A DNA stretch of 64,000 bases from Spirochaetota bacterium (GCA_017999915.1 JAGNKX010000001.1:879440-943439), one strand, 5' to 3'. Counted from the stretch's first letter, positions 8,311 to 17,486 are shown. Notes: generated from the letters alone by a model not told the origin. Numbers and translations: made by a program.

Positions 8311-9129
8311 CTATTCTGCATCGGCGGCGGCGCGGGCCATGATGTCGTTTATTATCATTCCCGCCAGCATAAACCCGAAGGTGCCGGTGACGTGCGCCAG
8401 GGCGCCGTTGATCTGCTTTTTCATGCCGCACCAGTCGATGGGCGCCTCGTCATGGTCGGCGCAGAATTTGGCCCGGTCTCTTGCGCAGGGACAGTCGCCG
8501 GAGCCGCAGACCGTTTCGGCCGCCGGCTGCACCGGGAGCTCCTCGCTGTACACGCAGGGGATGTCGGTGGAGGCGCTGTCCTGGCGGAGCCTTCGCCGGA
8601 CGGTCCGCGCCAGGGGACAGTTCTTTGTCCTGGACAAGAGGTCTATCCGTATTTTGGACGGGTCCGATTTAGCCCCGGCTCCCATGGATGAGTAAATGGT
8701 GACTCCCTTCTCAAGGCATTGCTCTATCAGCAACACCTTGTTCTTGATGGAGTCGATGGCGTCGATGACGTAGTCGAAGGATTTCAGGTCAAAGCTGTCG
8801 CAGCTCTTTTCATCGTAGGCCCCGTGGCGGGCCGTGATCGCAGCGGAGGGATTGATCTCAAGGAGCCGCTTTTTCATCTCCTCCACCTTTGACTCGCCCA
8901 CGTTCCGGGCCAGGGCCTGGGCCTGGCGGTTGATGTTGGTGGGGCACACGATATCGGAATCGACCATGGTGAGGTTCAAGAGGCCGGAGCGGACCAGGCT
9001 TTCGGCGCACCAGCTACCGACGCCGCCGACACCGAAGATTATCACCGAAGCCGTGCCAAGCCGGTCCAGGGCTTTTTGACCGATGACCATCAGGGTGCGA
9101 TGGGTCATGTTTTCGTAGAAAGAGTTCAT
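8311..9129 (-). CDS. tcdA: tRNA threonylcarbamoyladenosine dehydratase (TcdA)
   Basis: The protein has 272 residues and is of the ThiF/MoeB/E1 type. The nucleotide-binding glycine motif IIFGVGGVGSW lies near residues 31-41, with the E1 motif NINRQAQAL and the DAIDSIKNK segment further on. Length and the YENMTHRTLMVIGQ start fit TcdA (CsdL), which activates the carboxylate of t6A37 with ATP to form cyclic ct6A in ANN-decoding tRNAs. It is transcribed divergently from the exported protein at 9280. MoeB/ThiF proper are less likely because no sulfur-carrier or moco/thiamin genes are near. Confidence 0.88.
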   Translation of the reverse strand: MNSFYENMTHRTLMVIGQKALDRLGTASVIIFGVGGVGSWCAESLVRSGLLNLTMVDSDIVCPTNINRQAQALARNVGESKVEEMKKRLLEINPSAAITARHGAYDEKSCDSFDLKSFDYVIDAIDSIKNKVLLIEQCLEKGVTIYSSMGAGAKSDPSKIRIDLLSRTKNCPLARTVRRRLRQDSASTDIPCVYSEELPVQPAAETVCGSGDCPCARDRAKFCADHDEAPIDWCGMKKQINGALAHVTGTFGFMLAGMIINDIMARAAADAE

Positions 9130-9279
9130 GGTGTGTTGTCCTTCCCCAAGAAGGATTTCTTCGACCCCCGAATGTCAATACTATTTTTTAGCCCCCTGTG
9201 TGAAGACAGTCATGGAACCTGCCTTGATGCAATGGAAATACGGTTGACTCCTTATGAGCCCTGTGATTGTTATATCACC

Positions 9280-9801
9280 ATGAAAAACGCAATTCGATTG
9301 CTGATTGTCTTTGTTTGCGCTGCCGCGATGCTCTCCGGAAATCTGGAGGCGCGGCGGATTTCCAGGGACAACGCTGTTTACATCACGGCCCTGGAAATAA
9401 AGGACCTTGAGAGAAAAGGGCTTCTCATTCCCGCCGGAAGAGACGCCTGGAAGACCAGGTCCGGCCTTCTCATAGCAGGGCGGGACCCGGAAGGACGCAC
9501 CAGGCTCGAGCATATCATGCGCCACGGCGCTGACAGCCCCGGAAGGCCCAGGCATGGCGTGTTTTCCCTTACGAAAGCCGGTATCATCGAGCTCCTGGAC
9601 GAGGCGTGGAACAGGATCAGGGCCGGCGGTATCACAAGTAAGGAGGGGGGCGCCAAGGCGGCCTATACCGTGAAGATGGGAAGGTCCATCGGATATCTCG
9701 GCGGCCGAATGGGCCGGGAGCGGGGGAACCCGAGGCTTGAATCGGTCCGCCTGGTTGTTAAAAAGGACAAGGGCGCGGTGATTACTTTTTTTCCGATGTA
9801 G
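9280..9801 (+). CDS. Exported protein, possible BECR-fold RNase-like domain
   Basis: The protein has 173 residues. The ATG at 9280 starts a signal peptide (MKNAIRLLIVFVCAAAML) with cleavage likely near LEA/RR; a longer frame upstream lacks one. The mature part has EHIMRHGAD, then RHGVFSL and a helix, a GRSIGYLGGR segment, and a terminal strand pair ending GAVITFFPM. This His - (R/K)H-x-x-F - helix - G-strand - vitxFP order recalls barnase/EndoU/colicin-E5/D-RelE (BECR) toxin domains, but I cannot verify the match. No immunity-like neighbour is obvious. Could equally be a new secreted family. Confidence 0.6.
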   Translation: MKNAIRLLIVFVCAAAMLSGNLEARRISRDNAVYITALEIKDLERKGLLIPAGRDAWKTRSGLLIAGRDPEGRTRLEHIMRHGADSPGRPRHGVFSLTKAGIIELLDEAWNRIRAGGITSKEGGAKAAYTVKMGRSIGYLGGRMGRERGNPRLESVRLVVKKDKGAVITFFPM

Positions 9802-9802
9802 T

Positions 9803-9832
9803 TGAAAGCGAGGAGTCGGAACCTCGCTTTCA
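9803..9832. repeat. 11-bp perfect hairpin after the exported RNase-like gene
   Basis: TGAAAGCGAGG and CCTCGCTTTCA pair perfectly around an 8-base loop just downstream of the stop at 9801. There is no T-run afterwards, so it may stabilise the mRNA 3' end or act as a weak terminator. Confidence 0.6.
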
Positions 9833-9870
9833 CGAAAACATGATTGTCGATTGAAATACGGGGGATACTC

Positions 9871-10056
9871 ATGAAAGGCAACGACGATCTTATCTGCCCC
9901 TTCTGCGAGGAAGGGACCCTGAAAAAAATCACGTGCAAAAAGTGCGGGAAGCCCTTTCTCATCTGCGACGAGTGCGAGTCCATTTACAAGGATACCGGTT
10001 CCCTCGATGAGGATGGCTGGGCTGAATGCCCCTATTGCGGGACCCACGTCGAATGA
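9871..10056 (+). CDS. Small zinc-ribbon protein
   Basis: The protein has 61 residues from the ATG at 9871, which has GGGGGA 5 bp upstream. Four cysteine pairs are visible: CPFCEEG, CKKCGK, CDECES and CPYCGTHVE. This gives two zinc ribbons with an acidic surface. The family is not identified, and such proteins often bind RNA or partner proteins. A terminator-like hairpin follows immediately. Confidence 0.75.
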   Translation: MKGNDDLICPFCEEGTLKKITCKKCGKPFLICDECESIYKDTGSLDEDGWAECPYCGTHVE

Positions 10057-10071
10057 TGAGAGATGGCCCCG

Positions 10072-10095
10072 GCGGCGATCCCGTTCGCCGCTTTT
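10072..10095 (+). terminator. Rho-independent terminator after the zinc-ribbon gene
   Basis: GCGGCGA and TCGCCGC form a 7-bp stem with a 6-base loop, followed by TTTT. It is 16 bp past the stop at 10056, before the convergent argB gene. Confidence 0.6.
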
Positions 10096-10109
10096 CATGA
10101 GGAAACGGA

Positions 10110-10976
10110 TCAGCCGTTGACTATCTCGGTGCCGATGCCCGCCTGCGTGAAGATCTCCAGCAACACGGCGTGTTCGACGCGGCCGTCTATGATGTGGGCC
10201 TTGGCGACGCCGCCAGCCACCGCGTCGCAGCAGCAGTTTACTTTTGGAATCATGCCACCGGTGATCTGGCCCTTCTCGATGTGAGCCTGGATCTTCTTCA
10301 CCTTGAGGGTTGAAACGAGCTTGTCCTCCAGCATGACCCCTTCAATGTCGGTGAGCAGGATCAGTTTTTCCGCCTTCAGCGCCTCGGCGATCTTCCCGGC
10401 CGCCAGGTCCGCGTTGATGTTATAGGTGGTCCCCTCCTCGTCCACGCCGATGGGGGCTATGACCAGTATGAAGCGGTCCCGGTCCAGGGTGTCCAGGACC
10501 GCCGGATTGATCGACTTGACCGTGCCCACCTGGCCGATGTCCACCCGCTCGTTCGTTTTGGTAACGTGATACATTTTCTGCGCCGTGATCAGGTTCCCGT
10601 CCTTGCCGCAGAGGCCCACGGCCTTGCCGCCGGTCTGGTTGATGTTGTTGACGATCTCCTTGTTGATCTTTCCCGTCAGCACCATTTCCACGACGTCCAT
10701 GGTCTCCCGGTCCGTGACGCGCATGCCGTCCACGAAATCGCTTTTTTTGCCGATCTGCTTCAGGAGGTCGTTGATCTGGGGACCGCCGCCGTGGACGATC
10801 ACCGGGTTCATGCCCGTGAGCTTCAGGAGCACCATGTCCCGGGCGAAGGACTTCTGGAGGGCGTCGTCCACCATGGCGTGGCCACCGTATTTCACGACAA
10901 TGGTTTTCCCGTAGAATTCCCGTATGTAGGGAAGCGATTCCAGAAGGGTGTTCACTGTATCGATATATTTTTTCAT
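10110..10976 (-). CDS. argB: Acetylglutamate kinase
   Basis: The protein has 288 residues and is an amino-acid kinase fold enzyme that phosphorylates N-acetylglutamate in arginine synthesis. VVKYGGHAM near residue 27, the [11 protein letters not shown] substrate loop and the [11 protein letters not shown] motif match ArgB, and [20 protein letters not shown] matches its C-terminal pattern. No other arg genes are near, so the gene stands alone. It is divergent from murJ. Confidence 0.95.
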   Translation of the reverse strand: MKKYIDTVNTLLESLPYIREFYGKTIVVKYGGHAMVDDALQKSFARDMVLLKLTGMNPVIVHGGGPQINDLLKQIGKKSDFVDGMRVTDRETMDVVEMVLTGKINKEIVNNINQTGGKAVGLCGKDGNLITAQKMYHVTKTNERVDIGQVGTVKSINPAVLDTLDRDRFILVIAPIGVDEEGTTYNINADLAAGKIAEALKAEKLILLTDIEGVMLEDKLVSTLKVKKIQAHIEKGQITGGMIPKVNCCCDAVAGGVAKAHIIDGRVEHAVLLEIFTQAGIGTEIVNG

Positions 10977-11109
10977 GGAGGACCGCCCGGCGATGGATTA
11001 TTGACAGGGCGGGGTTTGCACAAAATCCCGTATCTGTCTGGTGAAAAACAAGGATCAATTGCACCATAACGTCAATAATATTTTTACATTCACGAGGTAA
11101 TATTCTTGA

Positions 11110-11115
11110 TATAAT
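11110..11115 (+). promoter_or_regulatory. Possible -10 box for murJ
   Basis: TATAAT lies 28 bp upstream of the murJ ATG. The best -35 candidate, TTTACA at 11083-11088, is 21 bp away, which is longer than ideal, so the assignment is tentative. Confidence 0.35.
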
Positions 11116-11143
11116 AGGCCCCGCGAAATTATCGTACCTTTTG

Positions 11144-12748
11144 ATGACAGAGTCTGAAACATCTCCGGCCAAATCGCGCACCCGGTGGCACGCCTTCCTG
11201 GTGGCCAGCGGCATCATGCTGAGCCGCCTCGCGGGCCTCATCCGCGAAAGCGTCTTCGCCTACTTCTTCGGCAACTCCGAGGCGGCCGACGCCCTGAAGG
11301 CGGCCTTCCGCATCCCCAATCTTCTCCAGAACCTCTTCGGCGAGGGAGTGCTTTCGGCGTCCTTCATCCCGGTCTACGCGAACCTCCTGGCGCGGGGCGA
11401 GAAGGAGGAGGCAGACCGGGTGGCCGGCGCCATCGCCGCCCTGCTGATGGCGGCCACGTCGGTCCTGGTGCTGGTCGGGGTCCTCGCCACGCCCTGGATC
11501 ATCAACCTGGTGACACCGGGGTTCGAGGGCCCGAAGCGGGAGCTCTGCATCGTGCTGGTGCGGATACTCTTTCCCGGGGCCGGGCTCCTGGTCTGGTCCG
11601 CCTGGTGCCTGGGGATACTGAACAGCCACGGCAAGTTCTTCCTCTCCTACACCGCGCCGGTGCTCTGGAACTTCGTGATCATCGCGACCCTGGTCGTCTT
11701 CGGGGGGAGCACCGGCCTGGAGAGCCTCGCCGAATGGGTCGCCTGGGGGTCCGTGGCGGGGAGCGGGGCGCAGCTGCTTATCCAGCTCCCGGCGGTGCTT
11801 CGCCTCCTGACGAGGCTGCGCCTTTCCCTCGATCGCCGCACGAGCCACGTGCGCGCGGTGGTGCGGAATTTCGTGCCGGTTTTTTTCAGCCGCGGCGTGG
11901 TCCAGATCAGCTCCTACATAGACGCCATGCTGGCCAGCTTCCTCCCCACCGGGGCGGTGGCCGCTTTCACCTATGCCCAGATTCTCTACGTCCTGCCGGT
12001 GAGCCTTTTCGGCATGTCCGTGTCAGCCGCGGAGCTCCCCGCCATGTCCCGGGCGACCGGGAGCGAGACGGAGATAGCCGAGTATCTCCGGAAGCGCCTC
12101 AACGCGGGCCTGCGGCAGATCGCCTTCTTCATCGTCCCGTCGGCCATGGCCTTTTTCGCCCTCGGCGACATCATCACCGCAGCCCTGTACCAGCGGGGGA
12201 AGTTCACCGCTTCCGATTCAGTGTACGTGTGGGCCATCCTGGCCGGGGCCTCCGTGGGTCTCCTTGCCTCCACCATGGGCCGCCTCTACTCGTCGACCTT
12301 CTACGCCCTCCGGGACACGAGGACGCCACTCCGCTTCGCGGTGGTGCGGGTGACCCTCGCGGCCGCCATGGGGTTCCTGGCGTCGCAGTATCTTCCAGGA
12401 TTGATCGGCATTGAGCGGCGCTGGGGCGCCGCGGGCATCACCGTGGCTTCGGGCCTGGCGGGCTGGATCGAATTCACGCTCCTGCGCCGCAGCCTGAACA
12501 GGCGAATCGGGAAAAGCGGCATTGAATTTTCATTCACCGCGAAGCTCTGGGTCGCCGCCTGCGCCGGCGCGGCCGCCGCCTGGGCGGTGAAGCTGGCAAT
12601 GCGCGAGCTCCACCCGATCCTCCAGGCCCTGCTGGTCCTCGGCCCCTACGGGATCGTCTACTTCGCCATGGCCTTCATCATGAAGCTGCCCGAGGTCCAG
12701 TTCATCAGGCGGATCGCCGGGCGGTTCATACCCTTTCTGAAAAAATAA
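11144..12748 (+). CDS. murJ: Lipid II flippase MurJ (MviN)
   Basis: The protein has 534 residues, with about 14 membrane helices of the MOP superfamily. It moves lipid II across the inner membrane for peptidoglycan synthesis. The opening GIMLSRLAGLIRESVFAYFF is the MurJ signature around the first helix. FGEGVLSASFIPVYA and ALYQRGKF are further family hallmarks. The ATG at 11144 is preferred to a TTG one codon upstream. Single gene, divergent from argB. Confidence 0.95.
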   Translation: MTESETSPAKSRTRWHAFLVASGIMLSRLAGLIRESVFAYFFGNSEAADALKAAFRIPNLLQNLFGEGVLSASFIPVYANLLARGEKEEADRVAGAIAALLMAATSVLVLVGVLATPWIINLVTPGFEGPKRELCIVLVRILFPGAGLLVWSAWCLGILNSHGKFFLSYTAPVLWNFVIIATLVVFGGSTGLESLAEWVAWGSVAGSGAQLLIQLPAVLRLLTRLRLSLDRRTSHVRAVVRNFVPVFFSRGVVQISSYIDAMLASFLPTGAVAAFTYAQILYVLPVSLFGMSVSAAELPAMSRATGSETEIAEYLRKRLNAGLRQIAFFIVPSAMAFFALGDIITAALYQRGKFTASDSVYVWAILAGASVGLLASTMGRLYSSTFYALRDTRTPLRFAVVRVTLAAAMGFLASQYLPGLIGIERRWGAAGITVASGLAGWIEFTLLRRSLNRRIGKSGIEFSFTAKLWVAACAGAAAAWAVKLAMRELHPILQALLVLGPYGIVYFAMAFIMKLPEVQFIRRIAGRFIPFLKK

Positions 12749-13002
12749 CACTGATTGAATGAATTGCCCTGTGATTGCAGCGTTAACTCCTTCACTTGAT
12801 CTCTTCTATCAAATAACCGAAAAAAATTCTTGTTCTGTGTTCCTGATTGCATATATGTGTTATATTGTAATATGCGGGATCGTATGGCGGCGGCCCGGGA
12901 ATCAGGACTTTGGCGAAAAGCCGCCATTGATGGAATAGTCATACTGTCCCGGTGCTGATGGTCCCATCGAATAAACACTCATAAAAAAGGAGGCTATTTG
13001 AT

Positions 13003-13254
13003 ATGGCAGATGCAGCAACACCCAATCAACCCGCAGGCAAGGGCCTGGTCATCGCAGGTTACATATTCGCCGTCCTGGGCGGGCTCATCGGACTCGTTAT
13101 CGGCGCCCATATGAAGTGGGGAAAGGTCACGGATGCGTCCGGGGCCAAGGTGCTCAAATATGACGAGGCTTCACAGAAGAAGGGACTGATCATTTTCATA
13201 ATAGGACTGGTGTCGATGATATTCTGGAACGTCGTGCGTACGGCCATGAGATAG
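13003..13254 (+). CDS. Small two-helix membrane protein
   Basis: The protein has 83 residues with an AAAGGAGG site 10 bp before the ATG. Hydrophobic helices at about 15-36 and 62-80 flank a polar loop containing KWGKVTDASG. A proline/asparagine-rich N-terminus precedes the first helix. Function unknown. The arrangement resembles bacterial TM2/DUF4190-like small proteins, but no clear match can be claimed. Confidence 0.75.
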   Translation: MADAATPNQPAGKGLVIAGYIFAVLGGLIGLVIGAHMKWGKVTDASGAKVLKYDEASQKKGLIIFIIGLVSMIFWNVVRTAMR

Positions 13255-13616
13255 CATTGCCGTGCTGTTGAGCGGCGGGGCAATGCCGGCCCGCTGACCA
13301 GGGTGGAATAATCCCGCCGCTTGAATTTCATGAATAATGTTTTAATGATTCGTGATGCCGCAGTGAATTCACGGAGTTTAGTGTATACAAACGCCATTAT
13401 GAACATAAAAGGGATGTTTTTTAGAAGTTTATTTTGCGATGATAAATAATTATATTGACACCTTTCATCGAAGTAGCTATATTATCTTCAACTGAATAGT
13501 TTCAAAAATCCTTCAATTGTCTTACCCTCGAGTTTAATCCTGGCTTAAGTAATTGCGGTTTTTATGAGTCTTATTCTTCGGGTGGAACCCGTAACATTTT
13601 TAACAGGAGTTTTTTA
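13255..13616 (+). other. Intergenic region with the cold-shock gene leader
   Basis: These 362 bases hold no convincing coding frame. The right part contains the promoter at 13455-13483 and a leader of roughly 125 bases before the cold-shock gene. The left part is plain AT-rich spacer after the small membrane protein. Confidence 0.6.
13455..13483 (+). promoter_or_regulatory. Sigma-70-type promoter of the cold-shock gene
   Basis: TTGACA (13455-13460) and TATATT (13478-13483) are separated by exactly 17 bp, a near-consensus pair. A transcription start near 13490 would give a leader of about 125 nt ahead of the coding region, as in cspA-type genes. Confidence 0.65.
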
Positions 13617-13820
13617 ATGGCTAAAGGAACAGTCAAATGGTTCAACGAAAAAAAAGGTTTTGGATTCTTGTCTCACGATGACGGAACGGACCTCTTCGTC
13701 CATCACACCGGCATTGCCGGCAACGGATTCAAGACGCTTTACGAAGGCGACAGGGTTGAATTCGAAGTTGAAAAGGGCGAAAAGGGCCCCCGGGCGGTCT
13801 CTGTCAGGACCGTTCAATAG
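13617..13820 (+). CDS. CspA-family cold-shock protein
   Basis: The protein has 67 residues, the full length of the family. RNP1 (KGFGFLS, residues 13-19) and RNP2 (LFVHH, 26-30) are intact and bind single-stranded RNA or DNA. The start [15 protein letters not shown] is classic CspA. A GGAG site lies about 8 bp upstream. It has its own promoter, a long leader and a strong terminator, so it is a monocistronic unit probably controlled by leader folding at low temperature. Confidence 0.95.
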   Translation: MAKGTVKWFNEKKGFGFLSHDDGTDLFVHHTGIAGNGFKTLYEGDRVEFEVEKGEKGPRAVSVRTVQ

Positions 13821-13840
13821 TATTTCACACCATGAAATTG

Positions 13841-13872
13841 AAAAAACCTGGCCGGAAGCGGCCAGGTTTTTT
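13841..13872 (+). terminator. Strong, symmetric rho-independent terminator
   Basis: CCTGGCC (13847-13853) and GGCCAGG (13860-13866) pair perfectly, preceded by six A and followed by six T, so it can work in both directions. It ends the cold-shock transcript 20-50 bp after the stop. Confidence 0.9.
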
Positions 13873-14083
13873 ATTATATGGCGCTCTGGTCTATACGAGG
13901 GGCAGGAAGGACCCCCAATCTTCTTCATGATATAACGCGCCGCCAAAGGAAAGGGTTTTATCATTGAAAAAATTTTCGTCCATGCTATGTTTGATTGAAA
14001 CAGGGCTGAAGTTCCCGGCAAAAAGATCTGAAGACTTTTCCCATGAAATAAAAATGCAACCCGAAACCCGGGATGCACTCTAA

Positions 14084-14584
14084 GTGAATTATATGAAAAA
14101 AACCGGTTTCCTGTGTGTCATTGTTATATGTGCGATCCTGGGCAATTCCTGCGCGGTGAGCGAAAGAAAGCTGCGGCACTACTCGTCCGAATGCGCTGCG
14201 GCGGAACGCGCTTATAAAACCATATACAGCGAGGCATTGCCCAAGGAGCTCTATTTCGCTGAATACGAAGGATGGATCGGGGACAGCCGGTCCTTTCAGC
14301 TTCGGCGCCCGGTATTTGTGAAAATTCGCTTCGGCGGCCATGGAGAGGGATATTATCGTCTCCGGAAAGAGGAGGGAGACAAACATCCCTTCACCATGAA
14401 GATCGACAGGAATAATAACATCGAATTGACGGGGAGCGGCGGCAAGGGGAACATGATCCATGTCTTCCGGGGCAAGGAAAAAGACGGAACCATCAAGGGG
14501 GTCTGGAGAAATGGACGGGGCGCGGAAGCCTTTGCCTTCTATGTCACTGTTAAAAGACGTTATGGTCCCCTGTCCCGCCGGTGA
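14084..14584 (+). CDS. Putative lipoprotein of unknown function
   Basis: The protein has 166 residues. The signal peptide ends in a lipobox-like ILGNSC near residues 18-23, so it is probably membrane-anchored. The mature part is mixed, with several short strands and a C-terminal basic stretch (VKRRYGPLSRR). No family recognised. It lies just upstream of an exported SGNH-like hydrolase on the same strand and may be cotranscribed with it. Confidence 0.72.
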   Translation: MNYMKKTGFLCVIVICAILGNSCAVSERKLRHYSSECAAAERAYKTIYSEALPKELYFAEYEGWIGDSRSFQLRRPVFVKIRFGGHGEGYYRLRKEEGDKHPFTMKIDRNNNIELTGSGGKGNMIHVFRGKEKDGTIKGVWRNGRGAEAFAFYVTVKRRYGPLSRR

Positions 14585-14660
14585 TCGACCGTCGCATCGA
14601 TCTTGCTTCGACGCCAAGCAGCGCGGCATTATTATGATTTACAGGTCACAGCTAATAAAT

Positions 14661-15545
14661 ATGAAAAGATACCATGGCATGAAACTGTTCCAACATAAGG
14701 GCAGGCGCTGTTTTCGGGCAGCGGCGGTTGCCGTCATTGCCGCGTCCCTTATCATGGCCGGTTCGCCTCTCATGGCCGGGGAGCCGTCATTCGCGGAAGA
14801 AGTGCTCACCATTATTCGGGCGAAGATGAATGAGCGCCAGAACAGGCGGAACATGCGCAAAGGGGCCGTGCTAGAGGCCTTCTTTTCCCGGACAGAGCCC
14901 TCGCCTGAAATATGGACTATGGACCATCCGTCTCACCGCAGGCGCCTGGCGCAGTTCAGCGAGAAGCTGCGCGGCACCCCCCGAAGCGACACCATAGCCT
15001 TCGGGGACTCGCTCCTGGACATGACGAGAATCAGGCTGCGCTCGGTGCCGGACCGGATGAATTTTTCGACCAGCGGCACCTGGGCCCATCACATGGCCCG
15101 GATGGCGGCGGATATCCGTCCGGAACTGATGCGCGACGGCCATTATCAATCGGTAAAATATGTCGTGGTGGGGAGCCTGGGCGGGAATCCCCTGCTGATG
15201 CGCCAGCCCGTGGACGTGACGATAACCCGCAGCTGCGCCGCCCTGGACTCGATCCGGAGCCTCTACCTCGGAGCGCGCATAATCGTGTTCGGACTGCCCC
15301 CCACGGTGAGCCTCTATGTCAACATGAACGCCATTCCCTTCGAGGCTGCCCTGTACCAGTGGGTCCTGGCGGACCGTGACGCGGTCCTGCTCCCCCTTCA
15401 GCGGCATTTCGCCGGATCCATGGGGATCTTCCCCAGGGCAGACATGACCGTGGACGGCGTGCATTTCTCCGAACGGGGCGCCCTTGAATTTGACAGGCTC
15501 ATCGAACGGGCCAAGAAGGCCCCATCGAGGTCTGTCATTGACTGA
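14661..15545 (+). CDS. Exported SGNH/GDSL-like hydrolase
   Basis: About 294 residues from the ATG at 14661. The start is uncertain, with in-frame ATGs at 14634 and 14679 and no clear ribosome-binding site. A signal peptide (hydrophobic run AAAVAVIAASLIMAG) is followed by IAFGDSLLD, the block I nucleophile serine, and VDGVHFSERG, the block V Asp-x-x-His. This fits SGNH esterases/acetylhydrolases acting in the envelope. The Gly and Asn of blocks II and III are not certain. Possible roles include deacylation of an exported polymer. Confidence 0.72.
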   Translation: MKRYHGMKLFQHKGRRCFRAAAVAVIAASLIMAGSPLMAGEPSFAEEVLTIIRAKMNERQNRRNMRKGAVLEAFFSRTEPSPEIWTMDHPSHRRRLAQFSEKLRGTPRSDTIAFGDSLLDMTRIRLRSVPDRMNFSTSGTWAHHMARMAADIRPELMRDGHYQSVKYVVVGSLGGNPLLMRQPVDVTITRSCAALDSIRSLYLGARIIVFGLPPTVSLYVNMNAIPFEAALYQWVLADRDAVLLPLQRHFAGSMGIFPRADMTVDGVHFSERGALEFDRLIERAKKAPSRSVID

Positions 15546-15709
15546 TCTTCCAGGGCCGTGCCGCGGCTTCAGAAAATCTTTAACCCCAAAATTTTTTAGT
15601 TGATGATCATTTCATTATTGATTATTAATAATAGTATCCCATGGAGGCCCTGCAGCAACAGGCTGATTGGAATAATGCGTTGAATTAGGCTGTAACAGGG
15701 AGGATCATA

Positions 15710-16117
15710 TTGAATATGGCGTTGTTCATGAAACTGTATCTGATCACAATACCGGTTTTTTTCGCCATCGATATCATCTGGCTGGCCGCCGTAGCCAGGG
15801 GCTTTTACAACACCCACCTGGGATATATCATGGCCGAGTCGGTCCGATGGCCCGCTGCGATCATATTTTATCTGCTCTACATTGCCGGCCTCGTCCTGTT
15901 CGTCATCATGCCCGCTTTTGAGAAGCAGTCGTTGCTCAGGGCCCTGGCGCTGGGAGCCCTGCTGGGCCTTGTCTCCTACGCCACCTATGATCTCACCAAT
16001 TACGCGACCATACGGGACTGGCCCCTGGTGGTGGTTATCGTTGACATGGCCTGGGGAACGGCGCTGTCCGCCGGCGTATCGGCGATCAGCTGCCTGATCG
16101 CCCTTCGGTGGCTCTAA
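15710..16117 (+). CDS. DUF2177 membrane protein
   Basis: The protein has 135 residues and four membrane helices. AIDIIWLAAVARGFYNTHLG and the SYATYDLTNYATI segment match DUF2177. The TTG at 15710 has GGGAGG at ideal spacing; an ATG at 15716 is the alternative start. It ends 13 bp before plsC and probably shares its transcript. Function is unknown, and proximity to plsC hints at a membrane lipid role. Confidence 0.85.
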   Translation: MNMALFMKLYLITIPVFFAIDIIWLAAVARGFYNTHLGYIMAESVRWPAAIIFYLLYIAGLVLFVIMPAFEKQSLLRALALGALLGLVSYATYDLTNYATIRDWPLVVVIVDMAWGTALSAGVSAISCLIALRWL

Positions 16118-16130
16118 GACCGGGAGGCCC

Positions 16131-16862
16131 ATGGATCGCATCCTGCGTGTTCTGTATCAGCCCTATAAATGGCTCGTCTTTTTTCCTCTTTTTTTCATTA
16201 TCACCTGCATCCTGGTCCTGATCGGCATTGTTGTATTGATCTTCCTTGACGACTACGCGGCCAACAGGACCACCGGCGTCTGGTGGGCCCGCCTGACCGG
16301 ATACATCACGCCGATGAGAGTGAGAGTGACCGGTCGCGAGCATATCGTAAAAGGCCAGTCCTATGTCATTGTTTCCAATCATCAGAGCATGTACGACGTG
16401 CTGGTGCTGTACGGATGGCTCGGCCTTGACTTGAAGTGGGTGATAAAAAAAGAGCTCCGGAAGGTCCCGATCATCGGATTTGCGGCTGAAAAGGGGGGCA
16501 ATGTTTTCATAGACCGGTCCAATCCCCGCGGGGCCTACCAATCCCTGGAAGCGGCGAAAAAAAAGATAATTAACGGCACCTCCATCATTATCCTTCCGGA
16601 GGGGACAAGGAGCAGGACCGGAGAATTGGGGGAATTCAGGAAAGGCGCCTTCTGGCTGGCCCGGGAGCTGAAGCTGCCGATACTGCCGGTGTCGATCGCC
16701 AATACCAGGGCCATCCTTCCGCCGCGAACCTTTGACCTGTTCCCCGGCACTGCATACATGAAGATCCATCAGCCCATCGATACCGCTTCCCATGACGAGT
16801 CGGCCTTTGACAATCTCATCGGCAGGGTTCGGGAGGTGATACGGTCCGGTCTTGACAAATGA
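16131..16862 (+). CDS. plsC: 1-acyl-sn-glycerol-3-phosphate acyltransferase
   Basis: The protein has 243 residues with an N-terminal membrane anchor (about 15-40). The acyltransferase motifs are clear: NHQSMYDV (NHx4D, motif I), GGNVFIDRS (motif II), ILPEGTRSRTG (motif III) and LPILPVSI (motif IV). It makes phosphatidic acid from lysophosphatidate at the inner membrane. It follows the DUF2177 gene by 13 bp. Confidence 0.92.
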   Translation: MDRILRVLYQPYKWLVFFPLFFIITCILVLIGIVVLIFLDDYAANRTTGVWWARLTGYITPMRVRVTGREHIVKGQSYVIVSNHQSMYDVLVLYGWLGLDLKWVIKKELRKVPIIGFAAEKGGNVFIDRSNPRGAYQSLEAAKKKIINGTSIIILPEGTRSRTGELGEFRKGAFWLARELKLPILPVSIANTRAILPPRTFDLFPGTAYMKIHQPIDTASHDESAFDNLIGRVREVIRSGLDK

Positions 16863-16937
16863 ACAAGCACCGGCCTCATCGTCCCCCTGTGTCCGAAAAA
16901 TGGACGGGTTAACCGATGAAGCCCCTCCGGGGACCGC

Positions 16938-17486
16938 TTACCAGAGGCTGAAGGGAAAATAAGCGGTCCAGACCAGGGCATCAAGGAGAGCCGTCTGGAT
17001 TGCGAATGCGGCGGCGCCGGCCACGGCAAGGCGGAAGGCCCATGAACCGAGACGCGGCCGCGTCAGCATCAGGGCTGCGATTATGCCGATGGAGCCGAGT
17101 CCCACTACCGCCAGAACAAGGCGGATCGCTATCCAGAGCCCCGGTGACGGCTCCCGGACCATGGCAACGGTCAGGGGCATCCAGAGGGCCGACGGCGCCA
17201 GAATGGCTCCGTAGAGAACATGGAACAGCCGGTGCCGGTAACGGCCGGCGATGATCGCCTCATCGGGATTGACCTTGAAAAGAATGAAAAACGTGAATAG
17301 CAGATACCCGATCGCTGCTGTTATCATCGAGGCGGTATACAACGGAATGAGCCCTTCCGGCACATTTCCCCACAGGGCCTTTGCCGAAGTTCCGTCCGCG
17401 GTGAGGCCATAGCCGTAGCTGGCCAGCACAGCGCCGCCGCAGACCAGGTTTATCAGGATGAGCTCGATTTTTTGCCGGTGTAACAT
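16938..17486 (-). CDS. Multi-pass membrane protein, unknown
   Basis: The protein has 182 residues and about five hydrophobic segments starting with LILINLVCGGAVLASYGYG. The start at 17486 has AGGAGG 7 bp upstream. No family can be named. It lies 42 bp downstream of the phosphoesterase-nucleotidyltransferase gene on the same strand, so an operon is likely. Confidence 0.72.
   Translation of the reverse strand: MLHRQKIELILINLVCGGAVLASYGYGLTADGTSAKALWGNVPEGLIPLYTASMITAAIGYLLFTFFILFKVNPDEAIIAGRYRHRLFHVLYGAILAPSALWMPLTVAMVREPSPGLWIAIRLVLAVVGLGSIGIIAALMLTRPRLGSWAFRLAVAGAAAFAIQTALLDALVWTAYFPFSLW

Noticed and set aside
12866-12958. Short frame of about 28 codons upstream of the small membrane protein
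   Set aside because: No ribosome-binding site and no recognisable sequence, and the region contains an imperfect ATGGCGGC inverted repeat that explains its bias.
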